Shown: positions 44,224 to 52,918 of the stretch, one piece after another | How positions within the stretch are numbered: the first letter of the stretch is position 1 | Layout: each line of letters opens with the position of its first letter | NCBI GenBank assembly: GCA_964352735.1 | Contig: CAYGTC010000001.1 | Location: 149,548-213,547, forward strand | DNA length: 64,000 nt | From: NORP309 sp964352735 | Lineage (GTDB): Bacteria; Pseudomonadota; Gammaproteobacteria; Xanthomonadales; Marinicellaceae | Reading direction: 5' to 3' | Position numbers and translations under genes: made by a program | Notes under the pieces: model-generated | Database searches by the model: none | What the model was told of the DNA's origin: nothing | The model's input: only the letters and a program-made list of their open reading frames with translations

Positions 44224-46263
44224 ATGAAAAAGCATTACGGCGATATACACGAATTGAAATTAAACAATAACATTAATGCCAATGTCCTATTAAGTGGAAT
44301 CACGGGATTTCTCGGTAGCCATTATGCTTTTTGGAGAACACAATTCCAAGGAAAGATGTATGTTCTTGTCAGGGCAGAAACCCAAGATCAAGCATGGCAG
44401 AGGGTCATCAATGCACTTGAAATAGCTGCACAAAGTTATAATTTGCCATTACCAGATGAAAAAGAACTTAAAGAAAAAATCGTCTGTATCATCAGCGAGT
44501 TGACTGAATCCAAATGTGGAATCTCCGATCATGATATGGCGCTGTTAAAAAATGCAAAAATCTCTGAAGTATGGCATTGTGCAGCCAGCCTGTCTTTTTT
44601 AGAACGCCACAGAGATCGAATAATACAAACCAATGTTGACGGAACAGAACATTTGCTTGATGTTGCGCATGAATGCCACATCGATAATTTTCTTTATATT
44701 TCCACGGCTTATACTGCTGGTCAAATGAGTGGAGATATACCAGAAGAAATACATGACGATTCAGTAATGTTCTCAAATTGTTATGAGGAAAGTAAAGCGC
44801 TCGCTGAAAAAGCTGTGGTTAAATACTGCCAGCAACATGGTGTTCAATGGAGAATACTGCGCCCTGCGATAGTCATCGGCCCTCATGTCTCACAATGTAG
44901 TGGAGGCACACGATTTGGTATTTATGGATTTGCTCAGGAAATGTTTCAACTCAGAGAAACACTGCGCAATGTAAAATCACCACTGAGGTTGGTTGGAGAC
45001 GAAGATTGCAAAATGAGTCTCATACCAGTTGATCAAGTGGTGTATGACATGCTGTATTTATCGCACATAGATTTTGGCGAACATCAGGTTTATCATTTAA
45101 GCAACTCATACAACACACTGTTGAATGACTATTTCAAAATTGTTGAAGACATCATGAAAACCAGCTGTCTGAAGCTGGTGAGTGAGAGAACCATTAAAGC
45201 CACTTCTTTAGAAAAACTGTTTGATGAAAAAACCGCCTTTTATGCTGGCTATTACAAAACCCAAAAATATTTCAGTAGACGACTGCCAGACCATAAGCCT
45301 GTAACCCATACAGAGCTGATCAACTACATGCGTAATTACAAACAGGAACTGTTAGATGAAGAGCAAGGATCAATATTTAACAGAGACTATGTACGTTCTT
45401 GGGATGGTGAAAAACTATGTGTACACAGCATTGGCGATCCATCTCTTCCACCATTGGTATTGGCCAATGCTTATGGCATGCCTGTTGATTTTTTAATTCC
45501 TTTGGCAAAAAGGCTTATGAACAATTTTAATGTCATTACATGGGATTCGCGCTGGGTTCCCAGTTTGACCCATGAATTTGACATAGAAAAGTGTCATTCT
45601 CTGACTCACGCCAAAGATCTCATCAGTATATTAGACCATTACAACATTCCACAATGTCCAATTGTAGGCTGGAGCAGTGGTGTACAAGTCTGTTTGCGGA
45701 CCATGTCTGAGTTCAGTGAGCGCATCAGTTGTGCTACTTTATTGAACGGGGGTATTTCTCTAAAACTTGGAGAAAGTGCAGGCATTACCGAATACGAAGA
45801 AAACATCCGTTCATTATTACCAAAAATTGGCAAGAATAAGCGCATGGCACAGCTTTATTGTGATTTGATCTATGGCAGTAACAGTCAATTAAAATCAGAT
45901 GATGAAAATGCCATTGGCACCATTCTCACCAGTACAGACCCACACTTACTGTACATGACAAGCATGCCATTTAGAACACCTGAAGCCCTGTATAGATACG
46001 CCAACATGATGGCTTTAATGTTTGCAGAATCTGATGATGCATATACAAATTCGATTGAAACACCTGTGTTGGTTTATGGAGGCATGAAAGATAAAATCAC
46101 CCATCCAGATGTGGCACGTCATTTAGCAGATAACTTAAAAAATGGCTCATTACACATTTCAGATGACAGTGATCACTTTGCACAATTTTATGAACAAAAT
46201 GTGGCCAATATGATTATTGAGTACTCTCAGCAATATATGCAAAAGAAAGTTGCTTCAAAATAA
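44224..46263 (+). CDS. Thioester reductase (SDR) fused to an alpha/beta-hydrolase
   Basis: 679 residues. Residues about 15-370 form an extended SDR thioester-reductase/NAD_binding_4 domain: Rossmann SGITGFLGS (24-32), EVWHCAASLSF, catalytic YISTAY and Y187xxxK191 in NCYEESK, and RILRPAIVIGP. These release carrier-bound acyl groups as aldehydes or alcohols using NADPH. Residues about 385-679 are a separate alpha/beta-hydrolase: nucleophile elbow GWSSG with Ser484, Asp623 in YGGMKDKITHP and His651 in DDSDHFAQFY. I know no standard enzyme with this order; the hydrolase could proofread carrier thioesters or cleave the product. AGGAACAAATAC before the ATG supplies a ribosome-binding site. The stop overlaps the next ATG. 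Confidence 0.87.
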   Translation: MKKHYGDIHELKLNNNINANVLLSGITGFLGSHYAFWRTQFQGKMYVLVRAETQDQAWQRVINALEIAAQSYNLPLPDEKELKEKIVCIISELTESKCGISDHDMALLKNAKISEVWHCAASLSFLERHRDRIIQTNVDGTEHLLDVAHECHIDNFLYISTAYTAGQMSGDIPEEIHDDSVMFSNCYEESKALAEKAVVKYCQQHGVQWRILRPAIVIGPHVSQCSGGTRFGIYGFAQEMFQLRETLRNVKSPLRLVGDEDCKMSLIPVDQVVYDMLYLSHIDFGEHQVYHLSNSYNTLLNDYFKIVEDIMKTSCLKLVSERTIKATSLEKLFDEKTAFYAGYYKTQKYFSRRLPDHKPVTHTELINYMRNYKQELLDEEQGSIFNRDYVRSWDGEKLCVHSIGDPSLPPLVLANAYGMPVDFLIPLAKRLMNNFNVITWDSRWVPSLTHEFDIEKCHSLTHAKDLISILDHYNIPQCPIVGWSSGVQVCLRTMSEFSERISCATLLNGGISLKLGESAGITEYEENIRSLLPKIGKNKRMAQLYCDLIYGSNSQLKSDDENAIGTILTSTDPHLLYMTSMPFRTPEALYRYANMMALMFAESDDAYTNSIETPVLVYGGMKDKITHPDVARHLADNLKNGSLHISDDSDHFAQFYEQNVANMIIEYSQQYMQKKVASK

Positions 46264-47813
46264 TGGCAGAAATCATTAAGCATCATTTATTATCGAGTTT
46301 AGAAAAACACAAACACAATGATGCTTTATCCATTGGTAAAAACACATGGAGCTATGAACAATTATTCAGCCCCGTAATACAATTGCGCACAGAGTTTTCT
46401 TTGCTTTTTGATGGTCAACAGGCCATTGGCGTTTTGGCAGATAAAAGCTTATTGGGTTATCAATGTATCATTGCTGCATTTATTGCTGGTAAAACTTATG
46501 TACCATTGAACGTTGATTACCCTGTGCAAAGAAATGCCCACATTATTGATCAAGCACAAATTGCAACCATTATTGTCAGTCCTAACTGCGAGCAACAAGC
46601 CAAGCAAATTTTTGATGAATTAGATGGCAAAGTCAATGTGGTATTATTGCGAGATAATCAACAACAAACCACCATTGAGCACATTGCATGCAGTGAAGAA
46701 ACAGAACATAACTCAATGATTACTGCACAAACAGCTTATGTTTTATTTACATCTGGCTCAACAGGCAAGCCAAAAGCAGTGCCGATATCAGATCAGAACA
46801 TTGACAGTTATTTATCTGCCATCACAAAACAGTACCATTTCAAAACTACAGACCGTTTTACTCAATTCTTTGCATTCACTTTTGATCTTTCCATTCATGA
46901 TATGCTGGTATGTTGGTTAAGTGGAGCCTGCTTGTGTCCTGCTGATAAAATGGGTTTACTCATGCCATTACAATTTGCAAAAAAACAACGCATAACCGTA
47001 TGGTTTTCTGTTCCCTCATTGGCCCAAACAGCCAAAGATTTACTTAAAAAAAGGTTTAGCAGATTTCGACTTGCTGACATCAGATACAGCTTTTTTTGTG
47101 GTGAGGCATTACCAACAAACATTGCTGATGATTGGCTAATCATAACCCATGATAAACCTGTCATTAATTTGTATGGGCCAACCGAAGCAACCATTGCCTT
47201 CACTGCCTTTGAACACAGTAAAGAAAAAACAAACAATAACTCAGTGGTGAGTATTGGCAAAACATTTGGAGAGAACTCTTGTGCCATATTTGACACCAAC
47301 GGTTGCCAATTAACCGATCATCAATCTGGAGAACTGTGTTTGAGCGGCCCACAAGTTTTTGATGGATATTTAAACAGTGATAAACAGTTCAATGAAGTTT
47401 TTTATAGCACAAATAATCAAGGAAAAACCATAAAATGGTACAGGACCGGGGATATTGTTTCAAAACTCAATGATGGAAATATCAAATATCATGGACGTAA
47501 TGATCGACAAGTTCAATTGAAAGGTTTTCGAGTGGAACTGCAAGAAGTCGAGCATCACTTAGGTAAAATTCTACCCAATACAAACATTGCTGTGGTTGCT
47601 TATTCGACCCTTGGCAATGAAGAACACAACGTACTGACTGCATTTGTTCAAAATCAAAAGCACACTGAGGCTGAGATATTGTCATTGTGTAATGATGTGT
47701 TACCCTATTACATGATTCCAGAAAACATCGTATTTTTACCAAACTTTCCTCACAACGACAGTGGAAAACTGGATTATAAAGAATTAAGAATAATTGCCAA
47801 GCAACACAATTAA
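46263..47813 (+). CDS. Stand-alone amino-acid adenylation enzyme
   Basis: 516 residues of the ANL superfamily. Core motifs are A3 LFTSGSTGKPKAV (161-173), A4 FAFTFDLSIHD, A5 NLYGPTEAT, A7 WYRTGDI, A8 YHGRNDRQVQLKGFRVELQE, and A10 NDSGKLDYKEL with the catalytic Lys502. Asp208 in A4 corresponds to Asp235 of PheA, which grips the alpha-amino group, so an alpha-amino acid is expected. By-eye pocket residues are D, L, H, F, F, C, L, I, A; I do not know a substrate for this set. Translation restarts on TAATG (one-base overlap), so it is coupled to the reductase. It would load the 77-residue carrier. There is no condensation domain. Confidence 0.93.
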   Translation: MAEIIKHHLLSSLEKHKHNDALSIGKNTWSYEQLFSPVIQLRTEFSLLFDGQQAIGVLADKSLLGYQCIIAAFIAGKTYVPLNVDYPVQRNAHIIDQAQIATIIVSPNCEQQAKQIFDELDGKVNVVLLRDNQQQTTIEHIACSEETEHNSMITAQTAYVLFTSGSTGKPKAVPISDQNIDSYLSAITKQYHFKTTDRFTQFFAFTFDLSIHDMLVCWLSGACLCPADKMGLLMPLQFAKKQRITVWFSVPSLAQTAKDLLKKRFSRFRLADIRYSFFCGEALPTNIADDWLIITHDKPVINLYGPTEATIAFTAFEHSKEKTNNNSVVSIGKTFGENSCAIFDTNGCQLTDHQSGELCLSGPQVFDGYLNSDKQFNEVFYSTNNQGKTIKWYRTGDIVSKLNDGNIKYHGRNDRQVQLKGFRVELQEVEHHLGKILPNTNIAVVAYSTLGNEEHNVLTAFVQNQKHTEAEILSLCNDVLPYYMIPENIVFLPNFPHNDSGKLDYKELRIIAKQHN

Positions 47814-47900
47814 CCAGTTTCTCATCAAGTATTCATCAAAAGCAGTTGAAAAATAGGCAATACATCCCAAATTAATGTATTTATATTCACCAGAATTCTT

Positions 47901-48404
47901 GTGAACAAAACATTAACCATAGATATTTATCAAGATCCAAGCACTCATATTGAACAGTTCCTTGAGGATTGGCAAAAGTTTGGCAATTACCAACAAAATG
48001 CTGATTTATCCTATCAACTGATCAGCAACAATCACATTTCTGTGTTGACCATGCATTATGAAAAAATCATAATACAAGGGCACATACCCAGTGAAACATT
48101 CATGATCATAGATCGTTTAGCAAAATCTTGTGAAGCCGATAAAATTGTTGAAGGAGAAGTGATAGATAACGGCCCTCAAAACTTTAATAGACCACACTTC
48201 AATAATACATTTGGCGATAAAAATGGTGCGGCCTCTTTTCAAAACATATTTGGCAACACTGGCATGCCCAAAATAACCACCTTATCAAAAACCAAATTGA
48301 TACTGTTACTGATAGTGGCCATACCCATATTAATCATTACCATACCCATTATTATTGTTGTTGCGATTGTAAAAATCATTTTATTTAAACTGAAATTTAA
48401 GTAA
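47901..48404 (+). CDS. Unknown protein with C-terminal membrane helix
   Basis: 167 residues starting at GTG 47901; family not recognised. Residues 1-90 look like a small alpha/beta domain (LTIDIYQDPSTHIEQFLEDW, IIIQGHIPSETFMIIDRLAK). An Asn/Gly/Phe-rich linker follows (GPQNFNRPHFNNTF), then a very hydrophobic segment at about 128-162 of Ile/Val/Leu that probably crosses the membrane twice or lies as a hairpin, and a Lys tail. It is 87 bp after the adenylation gene and may be part of the operon, for example as a membrane anchor, but that is positional only. Confidence 0.6.
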   Translation: MNKTLTIDIYQDPSTHIEQFLEDWQKFGNYQQNADLSYQLISNNHISVLTMHYEKIIIQGHIPSETFMIIDRLAKSCEADKIVEGEVIDNGPQNFNRPHFNNTFGDKNGAASFQNIFGNTGMPKITTLSKTKLILLLIVAIPILIITIPIIIVVAIVKIILFKLKFK

Positions 48405-48446
48405 ATTCAATAAAAAATTTTAAAAAAATATGGCATAAAAACACCA

Positions 48447-48836
48447 TTGACAACAAGCAGCGTATTTTAAGGCTTTTTATCTATAATTCACGAATCAAAC
48501 CAATTTAGGTCTGAGACCTTTGTTTGGTTCTGAATATCTGATAAACAGCATTAAATTACGCTAATCAAGGCGGAGAATGTAGCTTTATAGTCTTCTATAA
48601 GCAAATTTGACAACGATGAGTAGCGTATTTTAAGGCTTTTTATCTATAATTCACAAATCAAACCAATTTAGGTCTGAGACCTTTGTTTGGTTCTGAATAT
48701 CTGATAAACAGCATTAAATTACGCTAATCAAGGCGGAGAATGTAGCTTTATAGTCTTCTATAAGCAAATTTGACAACGATGAGTAACGTATTTTAAGGCT
48801 TTTTATCTATAATTCACGAATCAAACAAAGGTCTCT
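48447..48836. repeat. Tandem array of family 2 repeats, 163-bp period, about 2.4 copies
   Basis: CGTATTTTAAGGCTTTTTAT recurs at 48461, 48624 and (start) 48787, exactly 163 bp apart. Each complete unit has the palindrome AGGTCTGAGACCT (48507-48519; 48670-48682) within AACCAA...TTGGTT arms, and a hairpin GCTTTATAG-TCTT-CTATAA-GC (48582-48602). The first copy lacks three bases (CAACAAGCAG vs CAACGATGAGTAG). Two nearly identical full units imply recent duplication. It fills the 488-bp gap between the membrane protein and the carboxylase gene. Confidence 0.9.
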
Positions 48837-48892
48837 AGTATAATGATCACAATATGCCCTCATTTCAATAAATTAACTGATCAAAATCACTG

Positions 48893-50782
48893 ATGAAAAT
48901 AAAAAAAATATTGATTGCCAATCGTGGCGAAATTGCTTGTAGAATCATACAAACTTGCCGTAAATTAAACATCAAAACCGTTGCCATATACGCGGAAATT
49001 GAACGCAATGCCAAACATGTTCATATGGCTGATGAAGCCTTTATGATCACAGCAGAAACACCCACTGCAGCTTATCTTGATATAGATAAGATTATTGAAA
49101 TTGCCAAACAAAATAACGCTGATGCCATTCATCCAGGCTATGGTTTTTTATCAGAAAGAAGCGAATTTGCTCGTGCCATTGATGCCGCAGGTTTAATTTT
49201 TATTGGCGCGCCTATTGCCGCACTTGATTTAATGGGCTCTAAAGCCGCAGCCAAGAAAACCATGATTGAAGCTGGCGTGAGTTGTGTGCCTGGATATCAT
49301 GGCCAACAGCAAGAGCCCGACTTTTTACAGCAACAAGCTGACATTATTGGTTACCCACTTTTGATCAAAGCCAGCGCTGGTGGCGGTGGTAAAGGCATGA
49401 AAATTGTCAAACAATCACATGATTTTAACGAAGCCTTAGGCTCAGCCAAGCGTGAAGCACTCAAAAGCTTTGGCGATGACCATGTTATTCTTGAACGTTT
49501 CATCACCCGGCCCAAGCACATTGAAATCCAAGTATTTGCTGATGCACATGACCATGTAGTTCATTTATTTGAACGCGATTGTTCAAGCCAAAGACGTTAT
49601 CAAAAAATCATTGAAGAAGCACCAGCCACTTGTATCAATGACAACACCAAAACATCAATGTATGAAGCTGCAATTGCAGCAACACGCGCCGTCAATTATC
49701 TTGGTGCTGGTACCATTGAATTCATTGTTGAGGATGAAGAGTTCTTCTTCATGGAGATGAATACTCGATTACAAGTAGAACATCGGGTCACCGAAATGAT
49801 CACAAACACTGATTTGGTTGAATGGCAAATTAAAGTGGCCTCAGGGGAACAATTGCCTTTGGCCCAAGATCAGATTCATTGCCATGGCCATGCCATACAA
49901 GCCAGAATTTATGCTGAAGACAGCTTTAACGGATTTTTACCAGCCACAGGTTTACTTGAACACGTTGAATTTTGTTATGGTGATGACATCATCATCGATA
50001 CAGGCGTAGAAAAAAGCCACAACATCAGTATCCATTTTGATCCAATGATAGCCAAAACTGTATGTTGGGCCGAAACAAGAACAGCCTGTATTGAAAAAAC
50101 ATTACACAACCTTGATCATACTTTTATTGTTGGGGTTAAAACCAACTTAGGTTTTCTTTCTGGATTGATCTCAACAGAAGCCTTTGCCAACAATGGTATT
50201 TTCACCAATGCACTGGACAATGGCTCATTGATAATCGAACAGCCCAAAGTAACAGACGTCATTTTAGCCACCCTAATCAGCAAGTCATCTGTTAACAATG
50301 CAACACACAGCTGGTCAGGCTATGATGGATGGAGTAATTCTGGGTACTATTTTAATCATTACAAATGGTATTACCATGATGAGATGATCGAAGCCAGTGC
50401 CAGAATTGAGCAACAAGATGTCATTTTTAAAGAAGGGCAAAAATTGACTATCGATGATGAGGCCATTATCAATGATAATTATGGTCAAATTCAATTGATT
50501 TCACAACACCAAAGATACATCTTCGATAAGGTAAATCACCAAATGAGCGCCATGGGCAAAAATGAAAGCGATATTATTGCCCCAATGCCAGGAAAAATTT
50601 TAGACATCAAGGTTGTCAATGGAGATTCGGTAAACTCCGATCAAACATTGTTAGTGATGGAAGCCATGAAAATGGAATTGGCACTCAAAGCCAACCAAGA
50701 ATCTAAGGTCAAAGAGATATTGGTTGCTGTTGGCGATATCATCACAGCAGATACTGTATTGATAGCCTTAGAGAAATCATGA
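48893..50782 (+). CDS. liuD: Biotin-dependent acyl-CoA carboxylase alpha subunit (probably methylcrotonyl-CoA)
   Basis: 629 residues: biotin carboxylase domain (NRGEIACRIIQTCRKL, KASAGGGGKGMKIV, EMNTRLQVEHRVTEMI), a BT-type linker, and a C-terminal biotinyl domain with the biotin lysine in LLVMEAMKMELALK. Length and layout fit LiuD/MccA, AccA3 and PccA. The four-base overlap (ATGA, 50779-50782) with HMG-CoA lyase points to methylcrotonyl-CoA carboxylase of leucine degradation. The beta subunit (liuB), isovaleryl-CoA dehydrogenase and methylglutaconyl-CoA hydratase are not in the window, so the pathway is split here. Confidence 0.85.
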   Translation: MKIKKILIANRGEIACRIIQTCRKLNIKTVAIYAEIERNAKHVHMADEAFMITAETPTAAYLDIDKIIEIAKQNNADAIHPGYGFLSERSEFARAIDAAGLIFIGAPIAALDLMGSKAAAKKTMIEAGVSCVPGYHGQQQEPDFLQQQADIIGYPLLIKASAGGGGKGMKIVKQSHDFNEALGSAKREALKSFGDDHVILERFITRPKHIEIQVFADAHDHVVHLFERDCSSQRRYQKIIEEAPATCINDNTKTSMYEAAIAATRAVNYLGAGTIEFIVEDEEFFFMEMNTRLQVEHRVTEMITNTDLVEWQIKVASGEQLPLAQDQIHCHGHAIQARIYAEDSFNGFLPATGLLEHVEFCYGDDIIIDTGVEKSHNISIHFDPMIAKTVCWAETRTACIEKTLHNLDHTFIVGVKTNLGFLSGLISTEAFANNGIFTNALDNGSLIIEQPKVTDVILATLISKSSVNNATHSWSGYDGWSNSGYYFNHYKWYYHDEMIEASARIEQQDVIFKEGQKLTIDDEAIINDNYGQIQLISQHQRYIFDKVNHQMSAMGKNESDIIAPMPGKILDIKVVNGDSVNSDQTLLVMEAMKMELALKANQESKVKEILVAVGDIITADTVLIALEKS

Positions 50783-51672
50783 ACAACAATACCATAAAAA
50801 TTGTCGAGGTTTCCCCCAGAGATGGGTTGCAAAATGAAAAACAAGCCATCAGCCTTGATACCAAACTCAATCTTATTGAGCGATTGACTCAGGCGGGCCT
50901 CAAAAACATTGAAATCACCGGGTTTGTAAGCCCAAAATGGGTTCCACAATTGGCTGATTCTGTTGAACTTTGCGGCCAATTAGCAAGACATGAGCACATG
51001 AATTATTCTGTTTTGGTTCCGAATACCAAAGGCATGGAATCAGCTCTACAAGCGCATATAGATGAAGTGGCAGTTTTTACCGCAGCTTCTGAACTTTTCA
51101 CACAAAAAAACATCAATTGTAGTATAGATGAATCATTAGAACGCTTTAAGCCAGTTATAGAATTGGCTAAAGACAACGGTATTAAAGTCCGCGGTTATGT
51201 CTCTTGTGTTTTGGGTTGCCCCTATGAAGGATCCATCAGTACAGATAAGGTTGCTGAGGTAACAGAAAAACTTTTTAATCTTGGTTGCTACGAAGTATCT
51301 TTGGGAGACACCATAGGCACTGGCACGCCAATTAAGGCCCATGAAATGTTTGAAGCGTGCTTAAAAATTGCAGATGTTGATAAATTGGCATTACACTTCC
51401 ATAATACCTATGGACAAGCGCTGGCTAATATTTATGCATGTTTGCAACTTGGCGCACAAATCATTGATGCCTCAGTTGCAGGATTAGGCGGTTGCCCTTA
51501 TGCCAAAGGCGCCAGTGGCAATATTGCCACAGAAGACGTTGTCTATATGCTCAACGGTATGAATTTAACAACAGGAATTGATTTATCAAAGCTTGTTGAA
51601 ACGGGAAATTGGATCAGTCAAACACTCAATAAAATCAACCAATCACAAGTAGGTAAAGCCTTAAAAGACTAA
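50779..51672 (+). CDS. mvaB: Hydroxymethylglutaryl-CoA lyase
   Basis: 297 residues. Splits HMG-CoA to acetoacetate and acetyl-CoA, the last step of leucine breakdown. The HMGL-like TIM barrel shows the metal/catalytic segment KIVEVSPRDGLQNEKQ, LHFHNTYGQALAN with the metal His pair, and the signature active-site loop GLGGCPYAKGASGNIATED with its catalytic Cys. Coupled to the carboxylase by a four-base overlap. A small BON-like gene follows after 27 bp. Confidence 0.95.
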   Translation: MNNNTIKIVEVSPRDGLQNEKQAISLDTKLNLIERLTQAGLKNIEITGFVSPKWVPQLADSVELCGQLARHEHMNYSVLVPNTKGMESALQAHIDEVAVFTAASELFTQKNINCSIDESLERFKPVIELAKDNGIKVRGYVSCVLGCPYEGSISTDKVAEVTEKLFNLGCYEVSLGDTIGTGTPIKAHEMFEACLKIADVDKLALHFHNTYGQALANIYACLQLGAQIIDASVAGLGGCPYAKGASGNIATEDVVYMLNGMNLTTGIDLSKLVETGNWISQTLNKINQSQVGKALKD

Positions 51673-51699
51673 ACAACATTAAACACATTCGATCTCAAC

Positions 51700-52413
51700 A
51701 TGAAAAAATACATACTGTTTATCATTGTAATCACTGGCGTATATGGCCTTTATTGGATTTATCAACAAAATTCAGTGCCTCCACAAATCGATTGTGCAAC
51801 AAAAATAATCGCTGAATATAAGCTGCTGACCATTGAGAAACCAGAGCGTAATCAAATGCCACTGATTAAAGGCTCAGTCTCAACTAAAAAAGATAAAAAT
51901 CACATCATTAACAGTTTAAAAGACAAGTGCAACCTCTCACAATTTAATGATTTCATCGAGATAAGCAAGGATCTAGCACCGCAACAAACTTGGATTAATT
52001 TCAGCATTGACAACGTCAACGAAGTCATCACAGTATCTGGTGAAATTAATCGTCAGTCAGAATTACAAGCCATCCTCGACAGCTTGGCAACGACTGAGAA
52101 AAAAGTTGTTCACAGTATGCATATTAATAAAAAAGTGTCTGATCATGATTTTGCAGGAGATATCACTTTTCTACTGACTGCAATAGACAATATACAGATG
52201 GCTGACATTACCATTTACACCAAAGAAATGGTAATAAAGGGATTGGTTAGAGATAAATTGAGGAAACAACAAACAATGCATAAAATTGAAGCACTTTTTA
52301 CTGACCAATTCACGATAAATAATCAACTAGAAACGGTGGCAAAAAACACTGCCGAATATGAACCATTGGATATTGAATTTGAGCCCTTACCGCCATTAGA
52401 TGCCCATCAATGA
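51700..52413 (+). CDS. Inner-membrane-anchored BON-like protein
   Basis: 237 residues. N-terminal signal anchor (ILFIIVITGVYGLYWIY), then two tandem BON-like alpha/beta units at about residues 95-145 (NEVITVSGEINRQSELQAIL) and 160-205 (VIKGLVRDKLRKQQTMHKIE). BON domains bind lipid or glycan surfaces and occur in OmpA-linked and osmotically induced proteins. The protein is probably periplasmic with an acidic tail (PLDIEFEPLPPLDAHQ). Family assignment is by pattern only. It may be co-transcribed with mvaB without functional meaning. Confidence 0.6.
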   Translation: MKKYILFIIVITGVYGLYWIYQQNSVPPQIDCATKIIAEYKLLTIEKPERNQMPLIKGSVSTKKDKNHIINSLKDKCNLSQFNDFIEISKDLAPQQTWINFSIDNVNEVITVSGEINRQSELQAILDSLATTEKKVVHSMHINKKVSDHDFAGDITFLLTAIDNIQMADITIYTKEMVIKGLVRDKLRKQQTMHKIEALFTDQFTINNQLETVAKNTAEYEPLDIEFEPLPPLDAHQ

Positions 52414-52616
52414 ATAAGAGTATCGAGGCCCCTGTATAACTCAATAACAAAACAGATGTTCCAAACAGGTACAATAAACTGAATTTAACAATAAGCTATT
52501 GACGATTGTTTAACCAAAAGTTCGATGAAAAACTCAAATTATTAAACTGAATCATCTTTGTTGGTTATCACATCAACACAGAGGCCTCATAAAAAATAAC
52601 GGACAATAACTTTTAC

Positions 52617-52814
52617 TTACCGCCCTAATAAACTGCTTCTTAAAAACTGTATTTTATTTAAAATGTCATGGTATTCTGATGAGTAATTGTCTTTTCTTGA
52701 AAAACTTAACATCACCAATTCTTTTTGATATATTTTTATCTGTGAATTGATATCTACATTGATGATGCCTTGGCGTTCACGGATTTTTTCTGTATGCAAG
52801 TTCGTGCTAGTCAT
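52617..52814 (-). CDS. Small hypothetical protein (65 aa)
   Basis: MTSTNLHTEKIRERQG... ends FLRSSLLGR. ATG 52814 is preceded by AGGAAATATT, a good ribosome-binding site six bases away; an ATG at 52886 lacks one and would add a hydrophobic lead. The sequence is helical and charged with no recognised family. It is 105 bp downstream of the RND pump gene on the same strand. Confidence 0.5.
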   Translation of the reverse strand: MTSTNLHTEKIRERQGIINVDINSQIKIYQKELVMLSFSRKDNYSSEYHDILNKIQFLRSSLLGR

Positions 52815-52918
52815 AATATTTCCTATTTTTTTAGTGGGTATTATGATTATACAACAATGTATTCCAAAAAAATGGACAAATTTCACATTTTTTCACATTT
52901 TTTCATATCAACTTTGAA

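Larger units (their letters stand above)
43059..48404 (+). other. Compact NRPS-like biosynthetic gene cluster
   Basis: Five same-strand genes: diiron oxygenase, carrier protein, thioester reductase-hydrolase fusion, adenylation enzyme and small membrane protein. Gaps are 9, 58 and -1 bp across the first four, and 87 bp before the last. The set is complete for activation, tethering, oxidation and reductive release of one building block. No condensation domain, transporter or phosphopantetheinyl transferase is present in the window, so a single-residue product and a PPTase elsewhere are expected. Confidence 0.75.

Noticed and set aside
43059..48404. Classical fatty-acid or polyketide locus
   Set aside because: No ketosynthase, acyltransferase or condensation domain; the adenylation pocket has the amino-acid Asp.
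48447..48836. CRISPR-like regular repeats
   Set aside because: The period is 163 bp with no short repeat/spacer alternation and almost identical full units; it is a tandem duplication.
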